A DNA stretch of 64,000 nt from an uncultured Candidatus Saccharibacteria bacterium (GTDB lineage: Bacteria; Patescibacteriota; Saccharimonadia; Saccharimonadales; Saccharimonadaceae), in contig CALLZM010000024.1 in the NCBI GenBank assembly GCA_937858705.1, positions 39,263-103,262 of the forward strand, given 5' to 3'. The notes under the pieces are model-generated. The model ran no database searches. It was not told where the DNA came from and saw only the letters and a list, made by a program, of their open reading frames with translations. The translations under genes were made by a program, and so were the position numbers. Positions 8,314 to 16,044 of this stretch are shown one piece after another. Position 1 is the first letter of the stretch. Every line of letters begins with the position of its first letter.

Positions 8314-9121
8314 TCATATATGGCCATGCTTCATCGAGCGTGAGACCAGATTCGTAGAGTGCTGTCGCGAGATTTTTGCCAACGAAACGAAAATGCCACG
8401 GTTCGTAAATGAAATCGGTAATGCCGTTTTTATCTTTAGGATAGCGCAAAATGAATCCGTATACATGAGCGTGAGTTGCTAACCATTTGCCCGCAGGTGT
8501 ATCGCCGAAACACTCTTCGAGGTAGCATTTCATATCGCGAGTTGATAAGTCCATGACGAGGCCTGTTTGATGTTCGCTGTAGCCCGGCTTGGTGCTAAAA
8601 GTGTCGGCAGCTTCTTGTCCGTAGGTGTTGCTGTAGTTTGTGTAATACAAGTTTTGCAAGTCACGGCTTCTGAAGCCGCTGCCAATGATGAGATCGAACC
8701 CCTCCTTTTTGGCATCAGCAAATAGTTGCTCGGCATACGGGGCAATATCCGAGCGAATAGATCGTTCGTCGTTACTTTTGTCGGTTCGGGAATGTTCTGC
8801 AAATAGGGTGAGTTCTGCTGGCCGATAATTCGAGTTTGTCAGCGGGTGGCTTTTGTTGACTAAACGCCAGATATGATCGTCTGCCGTGTAGTCGCCCGTC
8901 ATTTTCTCGATGGGTATTGCACCCGGCAATTCAAGTTTATTCGTGGCTGGTTCTACTGCCTTTTGGACTGGTGCTTCTTGCGCTACTTCAGGAGCCTTCT
9001 TCTTGCTTTTTTCACTACTGAACTGATGAGATATAAGAGCAATGACACCGATAGTTATGACAAAGACAACGACAATAGCGATGAATAACGCCAGATGATT
9101 GGTCGACTTACGAATACGCAT
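8300..9121 (-). CDS. VanY-family D-alanyl-D-alanine carboxypeptidase (second paralogue)
   Basis: 273 aa. A transmembrane segment (about 10-30, LFIAIVVVFVITIGVIAL) is followed by a Lys/Glu/Pro linker and an M15B domain with GSGFRSRDLQN, PGYSEHQTGLVMDLS and EPWHFRFVGKNLA. The domain is clearly homologous to the product of 6286-7071 (both have SEHQ-GL, WLATHA-YGFI-RYP and WHFRFVGK-LA). It lies 5 bp downstream of exonuclease III and is probably co-transcribed with it. Its 3' end overlaps capA on the opposite strand by 14 bp. Confidence 0.88.
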   Translation of the reverse strand: MRIRKSTNHLALFIAIVVVFVITIGVIALISHQFSSEKSKKKAPEVAQEAPVQKAVEPATNKLELPGAIPIEKMTGDYTADDHIWRLVNKSHPLTNSNYRPAELTLFAEHSRTDKSNDERSIRSDIAPYAEQLFADAKKEGFDLIIGSGFRSRDLQNLYYTNYSNTYGQEAADTFSTKPGYSEHQTGLVMDLSTRDMKCYLEECFGDTPAGKWLATHAHVYGFILRYPKDKNGITDFIYEPWHFRFVGKNLATALYESGLTLDEAWPYMTKES

Positions 9122-9126
9122 GGGCG

Positions 9127-9930
9127 CTACCGCTCCCCTATTTCAATACTGACCGGGCAATGATCTGAGCCCATTTGCTCGGCATGGATGCGTGGTCGTT
9201 TCACTCTATCGGCGATAGCACTACTTGCCAGCCAATAATCGATCCGCCAGCCGACATTGCGTGCCCTTGCATTTGCCCAGTGCGTCCACCAAGAATACGC
9301 CTCAGTCTTGTCTGGGTATGCCTGCCGAAAAGTATCCACGAAGCCTGCATGAAGAAATTGTTGAAATCCACTCCGTTCTTCATCGGTAAAACCATGTTTT
9401 CCGATATTCGCTTTAGGATTCGCCAAGTCAATATCTTGGTGGGCAACATTGAGGTCGCCGCAAAAGAGCACTGGCTTCACTTTTTCGAGCTCCTTGACAT
9501 GCTCTAGAAATGCTGGATCCCACTGCTTGTGGCGCAAGCCGAGTCGTGACAAATCGCCCTTAGAATTTGGCGTATATACAGTGACTATCCAAAAATCATC
9601 GAACTCCGCAGAAATCACCCTCCCCTCCTTGGTGGGATCGCCATAGCCGTCTGCTATCAGGCCATATTTCGCAGCGATTGCGTCAACGAAGCCGTATAAC
9701 ACTGAGAGCGGCTTTACTTTAGTAAAGATGGCAGTGCCGCTATAGCCTGCCTTATCGGCACTATTCCAAAACTCTTCGTATTGTGGCATGTCTATGACCG
9801 CTTGGCCTTGCTTGGCTTTGGTTTCTTGCAGGCATATGATATCGGGGTCGTAGGTCTCGACGAACTTCGAAAATTCACCTTTATTGATGACAGCACGAAT
9901 TCCGTTTACATTCCAAGAAAAGAGTTTCAT
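9127..9930 (-). CDS. xth: Exodeoxyribonuclease III
   Basis: 267 aa, the family's usual length. Motifs in order: FSWNVNGIRA, CLQETKAK (metal Glu), CGDLNVAHQDIDLANP and GSDHCPVSIE (catalytic Asp-His). This class II AP endonuclease cleaves 5' of abasic sites and has 3'-5' exonuclease activity in base excision repair. The ATG overlaps the stop of the upstream small coiled-coil gene (ATGA, 4 bp), implying translational coupling. Confidence 0.95.
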   Translation of the reverse strand: MKLFSWNVNGIRAVINKGEFSKFVETYDPDIICLQETKAKQGQAVIDMPQYEEFWNSADKAGYSGTAIFTKVKPLSVLYGFVDAIAAKYGLIADGYGDPTKEGRVISAEFDDFWIVTVYTPNSKGDLSRLGLRHKQWDPAFLEHVKELEKVKPVLFCGDLNVAHQDIDLANPKANIGKHGFTDEERSGFQQFLHAGFVDTFRQAYPDKTEAYSWWTHWANARARNVGWRIDYWLASSAIADRVKRPRIHAEQMGSDHCPVSIEIGER

Positions 9931-10160
9931 GAGGCATTTTCGAGTTTGGTAACGCGGCGGTCAAGAAGGCGAAGATCGGCGTTGGTGTCTTTGACGGCTT
10001 GTTTGATGATTTTAATATCTGTTTTTAGCTCGGCGATATCTTCTTTCATGGCTGGTATGTATTGGACTTGCTCCTGCATACCAACAACGATTTCAAACAC
10101 CGCTTGTATTTGCCCGCGCATTTCCTCTAAGATGACATTTGTATATCGATCTTCATTCAT
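9927..10160 (-). CDS. Small coiled-coil protein
   Basis: 77 aa from ATG 10160 (MNEDRYTNVILEEMRG). This start was chosen because TACAAT (10167-10172 complement) ends exactly 6 nt upstream; the next ATG upstream touches the -10 box. Almost entirely heptad-like (AEVFEI..MQEQVQ, LKTDIKIIKQAVKDTNADLRLL, RRVTKLEN). Organisation and ending resemble the 82-aa coiled-coil protein at 25525-25773. Function unknown. It leads an operon with xth and the second vanY. Confidence 0.65.
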   Translation of the reverse strand: MNEDRYTNVILEEMRGQIQAVFEIVVGMQEQVQYIPAMKEDIAELKTDIKIIKQAVKDTNADLRLLDRRVTKLENAS

Positions 10161-10166
10161 ATACAT

Positions 10167-10194
10167 ATTGTAGCATATAGTTCTATGGTATAGT
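10167..10194. promoter_or_regulatory. Back-to-back -10 boxes for divergent leaderless genes
   Basis: The minus-strand TACAAT (10167-10172, preceded by TGC) serves the coiled-coil/xth operon. The plus-strand TATAGT (10189-10194) serves the cytidylate-kinase-like gene, whose ATG begins 7 nt later. Good -35 boxes are not evident for either. Confidence 0.6.
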
Positions 10195-10201
10195 GAGATG
10201 G

Positions 10202-11074
10202 ATGAACACACCACGCTACCGATATCCAGAGCCGCTTACAACACCAAAACTCATCACTATTCAAGGTCAAGCCAGGGGTGGAAAAGGCAGCCTCGCCCGT
10301 GCACTGCAGACCTCGCTTGAACAAGATTTTCGGGTGTACACTATCGACCAAGGACTAAAATTTCGGGTGTTTGCTCGTATGGCTATCGACCAAGGATTTG
10401 ACTATGAAAATACCGATGCTATACAGGATTTCGTGCTGAACGCAGATCATCAGGCGGAAGTCGTCGAGCGGTTACTCGCGGGTGCGAATATGCCAGACGA
10501 TGAGTTCAAAGATACCTATTATCAGCATAAAGTTTCAAATGTTTCTGGTATGTTTGGTAAAGTGTCGGCAACGCATGATGTGGTGATCGACCTGCTATTT
10601 AAAGAAGTCCAGGCGGCAGTTGGTCTGTACGATGTCATCATGATAGATGGTCGTGCCATGCAAAAATATGGAGATCGGTTGGCGGCAGATGGTGTTGTAG
10701 ATCACATTCTGGCTATCGATGTGGTGTGTGAACCACTGGTGGCTGCTCGAAGAGTGACGCAGCTTTTTGCGCCTGTCGAGGAACTGTCGAATGAAGACCT
10801 CATTCGTCTTATTTATACCACCGAAGATATTTCGCGTCGCAATAGTTCCGACGCGAGGCGCAAGCGCGACCCATCAGTCTTCCTTCATGAGGCATTTGAG
10901 CTCGATGTATTGCGACCAATTGAGTCGGACGAGCAATTCGATAAAATGTCTGCCAAGGCGGCTGAAGTAGGTGTGCTATCCATCGACAATTCTTTCACTC
11001 GCACTCTTGAACAATTTACCGAACCGAGCATTCGTCTCATTCGATCAGTCATCGAGCGATCATTGGCTATATAG
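10202..11074 (+). CDS. Cytidylate-kinase-like P-loop kinase
   Basis: 290 aa from ATG 10202 (MNTPRYRYPEPL), 7 nt after TATAGT. The P-loop is IQGQARGGKGSLA. Later segments fit (d)CMP kinases: YTIDQGLKFRVFA in place of the YRAVT-type segment, VIMIDGRAMQKYG (compare GRDIGT) and DISRRNSSDARRKRDPSVF (compare R-x2-D-x3-R). The family phosphorylates CMP/dCMP. At 290 aa it is longer than usual (about 225), with an enlarged middle, so another nucleotide-like substrate is possible. It probably leads the following two glycosyltransferase genes. Confidence 0.65.
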   Translation: MNTPRYRYPEPLTTPKLITIQGQARGGKGSLARALQTSLEQDFRVYTIDQGLKFRVFARMAIDQGFDYENTDAIQDFVLNADHQAEVVERLLAGANMPDDEFKDTYYQHKVSNVSGMFGKVSATHDVVIDLLFKEVQAAVGLYDVIMIDGRAMQKYGDRLAADGVVDHILAIDVVCEPLVAARRVTQLFAPVEELSNEDLIRLIYTTEDISRRNSSDARRKRDPSVFLHEAFELDVLRPIESDEQFDKMSAKAAEVGVLSIDNSFTRTLEQFTEPSIRLIRSVIERSLAI

Positions 11075-11086
11075 AAGGAGCTATTG

Positions 11087-12124
11087 ATGAATCTTAAAAA
11101 AACCCAACCCAAAAAAATTCGCGTTAACCTTATTTCTGAGAGTGAATTTACAGTGCAAGGCCATGGCGTTCACACTGCGTTTGTAGAAATGAAACGAGCA
11201 CTTTCGGAGCATAGTGCCATAGAGCTCTCAGTGAATTCAAAGCAACGCGATTTTGACATCGTGCATGTCCATACTGTTGGGTTATTCTCTCTTCGTCGAT
11301 TACTATCGGCTAAAGGCAAAAAAGTCATCACTGCTCATCTGGTTCCCGATAGCTTTATCGGCTCATTACGGGGTGCTATATATTGGAAACCCCTTGCTCG
11401 GCTCTGGCTGAAGCTATTCTATCGTCAGGGTGATTTGGTAGTTGGCTGTTCGGCTATGGTGCGCGATGAGCTACATGACGATATGGGTCTTCAGCATGTC
11501 GATCTGCTCTATAACACGATTGATATGCGTCGATATGATGCAACGCCAGCCGAACGAGTTGCTGCTAGAAAAAAACTTGGTTTGGACAAAAACGACTTCG
11601 TAGTGGTTGGTAACGGACAGGTCCAGCCCAGGAAGCGGCTTGACACTTTTTTTGCCATCGCGAAAGCTATGCCTGATGCGAAATTCTTTTGGGTGGGAGG
11701 TACGCCATTTGGTAAGATCGGTGCTGAATATGAAAAAATGCAAAAACTAGTAAAAGAAGCACCAGAGAATGTCACCATGACAGGGCTTATACCTCTTGAG
11801 GAAGTTCGTGATTATTATACGGTAGCTGATACATTCGTACTCCCTGCGAGCCAAGAAAATCATCCCATGTGCGTGTTAGAGGCGGCTGGCGCAAATTTGC
11901 CGATTGTCTTGAGAGATATTCCACAGTACAGCGACTCTTTTAAGGGCCACGCGATAATGGCTTCGACTGATACAGAATTCGTGAGTGCCGTGCGAAACAT
12001 TAGAAATGATGCGGCGTTTCGTGAAGAAGCACTTGCTGGCTCCAGGCGTATTCGTGACCGTTTCGATAGTCGTCATGGCGCTGAACTGGCAGTTGCTTTT
12101 TATCGGCAGCTTCTCGAAAAATAA
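11087..12124 (+). CDS. GT4-family glycosyltransferase
   Basis: 345 aa from ATG 11087 with Shine-Dalgarno GAAGGAG. GT-B fold: the N-terminal domain has VQGHGVHTAFVEM, and the C-terminal domain has GNGQVQPRKRLD, then PASQENHPMCVLEAAG with the EX7E motif of retaining transferases. Probably membrane-associated, acting on a lipid or envelope acceptor. It sits directly before a second GT4 gene; pairs like this often make glycosylated diacylglycerol lipids or lipoglycans, which is inference here. Separated from the kinase-like gene by 12 bp. Confidence 0.85.
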   Translation: MNLKKTQPKKIRVNLISESEFTVQGHGVHTAFVEMKRALSEHSAIELSVNSKQRDFDIVHVHTVGLFSLRRLLSAKGKKVITAHLVPDSFIGSLRGAIYWKPLARLWLKLFYRQGDLVVGCSAMVRDELHDDMGLQHVDLLYNTIDMRRYDATPAERVAARKKLGLDKNDFVVVGNGQVQPRKRLDTFFAIAKAMPDAKFFWVGGTPFGKIGAEYEKMQKLVKEAPENVTMTGLIPLEEVRDYYTVADTFVLPASQENHPMCVLEAAGANLPIVLRDIPQYSDSFKGHAIMASTDTEFVSAVRNIRNDAAFREEALAGSRRIRDRFDSRHGAELAVAFYRQLLEK

Positions 12125-12158
12125 GAAGCCTATGCTCGTGATACAATAGGAGAGGCTT

Positions 12159-13442
12159 ATGCGTATTGGATTATTTACCGACACCTATCGACCATCTATC
12201 AATGGCATCGTTTTTGTTGTCGAGTCGCTGAAGCGAGAGCTTGAAGCGCTTGGTCACGAAGTGTTTATCGTCTGCCCCGCAAAATCTATCATGCCAAATA
12301 AACATGCTGAAGCTCTCGACGAAGACGACTATATCATCCGTCTTCCTTCTATTAAAGGAGCTTTTTTTGATGATTATGATACCTCTATTTTTTTCCCGCC
12401 AAAAGTTCAGGCGAATATAAAAAAGCTCGAGCTTGATATTATCCATATTTTTACGCCGTCACAAATTGGTCTTGCTGGCGTGCGGGCTGCCAAAAAGAAT
12501 GATATTCCCTTAGTGATCCAGCATTGTACTGATATGTACGAATTTGCCGAGCACTACCCTGCTGTCTTACCCGGAGTATTGGCACTCGCTGGCGTGGTAT
12601 TTCCTATGTCGGTCAAACTTGATGGTCGAGAATTGTTAGAAATTGTGAAGTTACATCGTCCGCGACGGGGAGTTACGCGGTGGAACAGAGATATTATCGA
12701 AAAGGTCATCACTATGCTGTATTCAAAAGCCGATGCAGTTATCGCGCTCAGTCGCAAAAGTGCTGAGCAGCTCGATTCTTGGCAAGATGAAGAATACAAT
12801 TACCCCATTGATATTTTGCCGAATGGCGTCGATGCCCTGCCTCGCCCGACCAAGCAGCAAGTTGCGGCATTTCGCGAGCTATGGGGGCTGAATGATACAG
12901 ATGAAGTCTTTGGATTTGTGGGTCGGCTCGGTGAAGAGAAAAACTTACCAATTCTCATAGAAGCCTTCGATGATTATATCGCAGAGGCTCGACCACGATC
13001 AAAATTGCTTTTTGTTGGTGATTTTGAATATAAGGAAACGCTAGAAGAGATGGCGGCAGCGACGCACTATGCAGATAGGATTATTTTCACCGGAGCTTTG
13101 CCTCGTGAGGAGCTGGGCGTTGCCTATGCGGTACTCGATATTTTTTGTTTTCCTTCGCTCAAAGACACGCAAGGCTGGGTCTTACACGAGGCTGCTCAAG
13201 CGAAGAGACCGATTGTGCTGATTGACCAAAAAGTATCAGAGGTAGCGGTGAACGGCGAAAGCGGTATATTTGTCGAAGATACGCCAAGAAGTATGGCCGA
13301 CGGCGTCATCGAGCTACTAGAAGACCCCAAAAAAAGACGACAATATGGCGAAACAGCCAAAAAAATAGCCTCAAAGTATACCGAGAAACGCCAAGTTGCG
13401 AAGCTCGAAAAACTCTATCGGCGCATCATCGACGAGAGATAG
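12159..13442 (+). CDS. GT4-family glycosyltransferase (diacylglycerol glycosyltransferase-like)
   Basis: 427 aa, starting MRIGLFTDTYRPSINGI, the classic N-terminus of diacylglycerol glucosyl- and phosphatidylinositol mannosyltransferases. The donor domain has FGFVGRLGEEKNLPILIEA and SLKDTQGWVLHEAAQA, where the first Glu of the EX7E motif is Asp-like in context. An AGGAGAGG Shine-Dalgarno lies 4 nt upstream, and a TACAAT box just before it may add an internal promoter. The 3' end overlaps smpB, on the opposite strand, by 17 bp. Confidence 0.85.
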   Translation: MRIGLFTDTYRPSINGIVFVVESLKRELEALGHEVFIVCPAKSIMPNKHAEALDEDDYIIRLPSIKGAFFDDYDTSIFFPPKVQANIKKLELDIIHIFTPSQIGLAGVRAAKKNDIPLVIQHCTDMYEFAEHYPAVLPGVLALAGVVFPMSVKLDGRELLEIVKLHRPRRGVTRWNRDIIEKVITMLYSKADAVIALSRKSAEQLDSWQDEEYNYPIDILPNGVDALPRPTKQQVAAFRELWGLNDTDEVFGFVGRLGEEKNLPILIEAFDDYIAEARPRSKLLFVGDFEYKETLEEMAAATHYADRIIFTGALPREELGVAYAVLDIFCFPSLKDTQGWVLHEAAQAKRPIVLIDQKVSEVAVNGESGIFVEDTPRSMADGVIELLEDPKKRRQYGETAKKIASKYTEKRQVAKLEKLYRRIIDER

Positions 13443-13905
13443 ACCGCTTAGCTTCGCGATCTTGGTCGCGGCGCTTGATGGTCTCTCGTTTGTCGTAGCG
13501 TTTTTTGCCCTTGCCGAGTGCGATGACAATCTTTATATATTTCCCGTTTGTGAGCAGTTTTGTTGGGACAATCGTCATGCCTTGTTGTTTGGCAGCCATA
13601 CAATGTTCAATCTGGCGGCGGCTGGCGAGCAATTTACGAGCACTGGTGTCGACTGTGCGAGCGTTCGCCTGCCCCTTCAGGTTGAGCCGCAGCGAAAAAC
13701 TGGTGTTATTGAGCCATAGCTCGCCGTTTCGTATACTTACAAAAGCGCCCTTCAGCTGGACATGCCCGTCTCTGGCGGCGCGTACTTCCTGCCCTGTCAG
13801 TATGAGTCCAGCGACAATTTCTTCACCCAATTGATAGTCGAACCGCGCTCGGCGGTTGACTATTTGGCTCGGTCTGGCTGTTTTTGCTTTGGGATTTTTG
13901 GACAT
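13426..13905 (-). CDS. smpB: SsrA-binding protein SmpB
   Basis: 159 aa. Starts MSKNPKAKTARPSQIVNRRA, with the conserved YQLGEEIVAGLILTGQEV and LRLNLKGQANARTVD-type segments and a basic tail. It binds tmRNA and rescues stalled ribosomes by trans-translation. TATAAT (13912-13917 complement, TGA-extended) ends 6 nt upstream of the ATG, so the mRNA is predicted leaderless. The tmRNA gene is not adjacent. Confidence 0.95.
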   Translation of the reverse strand: MSKNPKAKTARPSQIVNRRARFDYQLGEEIVAGLILTGQEVRAARDGHVQLKGAFVSIRNGELWLNNTSFSLRLNLKGQANARTVDTSARKLLASRRQIEHCMAAKQQGMTIVPTKLLTNGKYIKIVIALGKGKKRYDKRETIKRRDQDREAKRSISRR

Positions 13906-13934
13906 AGTCCAATTATATCAGATGGAGGTAAAAC

Positions 13935-14252
13935 CTATGCAGAGAGAGTGCCAAGGTATTGCTTGGTTTCTTCTTCTACGAGCTTTTCTGCCGCATCATT
14001 CACGGCGATTCTATTGAAACTAGGATTGTTGTAGTCAATTCTGTCGCGGTATGCCAGTGCTCTGTCGCAAGTAATGAAGTCGCCGTTCATTGCCGCGTTG
14101 AAATAGAGATAATGCGCTAGTTCTCCAAATGCCTGTATGCCTTCTATATCTTCGATGGACATTGCTGGGTGATCTATGTCGTGCCCTAAGTCTCGAAGCG
14201 CATCGGCTTCGCTTTGTATCACTTCTGGTTTCATGCAATCAAATTCGTTCAT
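13935..14252 (-). CDS. Hypothetical acidic protein
   Basis: 105 aa from ATG 14252 (MNEFDCMKPEV), selected because TATTAT ends 6 nt upstream. Acidic and helical (EADALRDLGHDIDHPAMSIEDIEGIQ, shortened), with no transmembrane segment, signal peptide or known motif. Monocistronic, between smpB and an ABC-F gene. Function unknown. Confidence 0.6.
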   Translation of the reverse strand: MNEFDCMKPEVIQSEADALRDLGHDIDHPAMSIEDIEGIQAFGELAHYLYFNAAMNGDFITCDRALAYRDRIDYNNPSFNRIAVNDAAEKLVEEETKQYLGTLSA

Positions 14253-14258
14253 ATTTAC

Positions 14259-14287
14259 ATAATAGCACACAATTGACAAAAAAGCAA
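14259..14287 (-). promoter_or_regulatory. Promoter TTGCTT-17-TATTAT, leaderless type
   Basis: On the minus strand, -35 TTGCTT (14282-14287) and -10 TATTAT (14259-14264) are separated by 17 bp, with TGC before the -10. The start codon of the hypothetical gene begins 6 nt downstream. Confidence 0.6.
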
Positions 14288-14339
14288 TAGTTTTATAAAA
14301 AATCAGCAAAATAAAGCGGTAGTTTGCTATACTAGACTA

Positions 14340-16013
14340 ATGTTAGTTGATATTTCTGTAACCGAAAAGAGTTTTGGCGATAAGTCTTTGATGAAAGATA
14401 TCAAATTTTCGGTAAACGAGGGCGAAAAGGTGGGGGTGATTGGGCGGAATGGCGTGGGAAAGTCGACACTATTCGGTATACTAGCTGGTCTTGACCACGA
14501 TTTTACGGGCGAAATTATTTATCGGCGCGGCGTGACAGTGGTCAGTACTGCCCAGGAACATCATGGCCTGGGTGATCAGACGGTGATGAGCTATATTTTG
14601 AACGGTCTGCCGGAATATGCCAAGCTCAAAACTATTATCGACACCTACCCCGACACGATGGGTGAAAATCTCACAATGATCCATGAATACACTGAGGCGC
14701 TTGAGCGGTTTAGCGCCAAAGATTTTTACTGGATAGAAGAAAAAATCCAGCAAGAACTGAGCAATTTTCAGTTGAGTGGATTGGCAGAGCGACCGCTGGC
14801 ATCACTAAGTGGCGGGCAGAAACGATTGGTTGAAATTGTGAAAATCATGCATAGCGATGCTCATTTGGCACTCATCGACGAACCGACGAACCACATGGAT
14901 TTTGTGGCTAAACAGCAGTTTATAGATTGGCTAAAAGCAAGTCATGACCAAGCGATGCTGGTGATCACGCACGATCGTGATGTGTTGCGAGAGGTTGATA
15001 GAATTGTTGAGCTAAAAGATGGCGGCTCCATCAGTTTCAAAGGCAATTATGACGCGTATTTGCGGCAAAATACCAGTTCGACCAGCGCTGCTATGACGGA
15101 ATACGAGATGATTGAACGGCGGAAAGCCAATTTGCGTGATAAGGTAGTACAATTTCGCCGCCTCAAAGAAAAAGCTCGCGACCCTGGTACGATTCAGCAG
15201 TTTAAGCGGCGCGAAAATCAGGCGGCGGTAGAGTTGGCTGAACTCGAAAAAACCGAAAAACCATCGTTTTGGATCGATAAAGATTCGGTGGGATCGCTGA
15301 ATTATAAGGTGGCCGAAAAGTACGATAAGTTCAAGGCGCGAAATATTCGCATGATGGTTAAGGACAACAAAAGCCGGTCGCATCGTGTATTGGTGCGAGC
15401 GGAGAATCTAGCGCTTGGATATGGTGATACTCTTTTGTTTGAGGGTGTGCATATGGACCTTCGTGAGGGCGAGGCGGTTGAGCTACATGGGCGAAATGGT
15501 GCCGGGAAGACAACGCTGATACGGGCGTTGTTAGGGGGTGATGGTAGCACTGTCGAGCTGCCTGCTAACACCAGTAGAATAACAGTCTTTGATGGCGAGC
15601 TCTTTCTCGACCCTCAAGCAAGAGTGGGTATATATGAGCAGGAAATCGACGAGAAATATCTCGATAAGCCGCTTGGTGAAGCGATTGAGCGGCTGTATCT
15701 TGACCAGAGGTTGCCGATATCAGCTACCAAGGTACGGCAGCTCGCGAGCGACTACCTATTTGAGCTTTCCGACCTTGAAACTCCCCTATCTCGCCTGAGT
15801 GGCGGCCAAAAATCACGATTCCAGCTCATCAAGATGCTTGCGAATGATCCGCAGTTGCTTATTCTTGATGAGCCGACAAACCACCTCGACCTACCCAGTA
15901 TCGAAGAGCTAGAGGCAGCGCTGCAAAAATATGGCGGCGCGATATTGTTTGTGAGTCACGACAATTATTTCCGGGAAAAAATGCGTGGTACGGTGGTAAA
16001 AATTGGTGCGTGA
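14340..16013 (+). CDS. ABC-F family ATPase
   Basis: 557 aa with two tandem ABC ATPase domains and no membrane segments: Walker A GRNGVGKST (about 36) and GRNGAGKTT (about 385), signatures LSGGQKRLVEI and LSGGQKSRFQL, and Walker B ALIDEPTNHMD and LILDEPTNHLD. The linker between the domains (RRKANLRDKVVQFRRLKEKARD) is the charged P-site arm region. ABC-F proteins act on ribosomes as translation factors or antibiotic-protection factors. TATACT at 14328-14333 lies 6 nt before the ATG. The subfamily cannot be fixed by eye. Confidence 0.88.
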   Translation: MLVDISVTEKSFGDKSLMKDIKFSVNEGEKVGVIGRNGVGKSTLFGILAGLDHDFTGEIIYRRGVTVVSTAQEHHGLGDQTVMSYILNGLPEYAKLKTIIDTYPDTMGENLTMIHEYTEALERFSAKDFYWIEEKIQQELSNFQLSGLAERPLASLSGGQKRLVEIVKIMHSDAHLALIDEPTNHMDFVAKQQFIDWLKASHDQAMLVITHDRDVLREVDRIVELKDGGSISFKGNYDAYLRQNTSSTSAAMTEYEMIERRKANLRDKVVQFRRLKEKARDPGTIQQFKRRENQAAVELAELEKTEKPSFWIDKDSVGSLNYKVAEKYDKFKARNIRMMVKDNKSRSHRVLVRAENLALGYGDTLLFEGVHMDLREGEAVELHGRNGAGKTTLIRALLGGDGSTVELPANTSRITVFDGELFLDPQARVGIYEQEIDEKYLDKPLGEAIERLYLDQRLPISATKVRQLASDYLFELSDLETPLSRLSGGQKSRFQLIKMLANDPQLLILDEPTNHLDLPSIEELEAALQKYGGAILFVSHDNYFREKMRGTVVKIGA

Positions 16014-16044
16014 AATAGATGCTTATGCTATAATCTAGTCTAGA

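Noticed and set aside
13900..14340. tmRNA gene next to smpB
   Set aside because: No tRNA-like ends or tag-peptide frame are visible; the interval holds a small protein gene and promoters.
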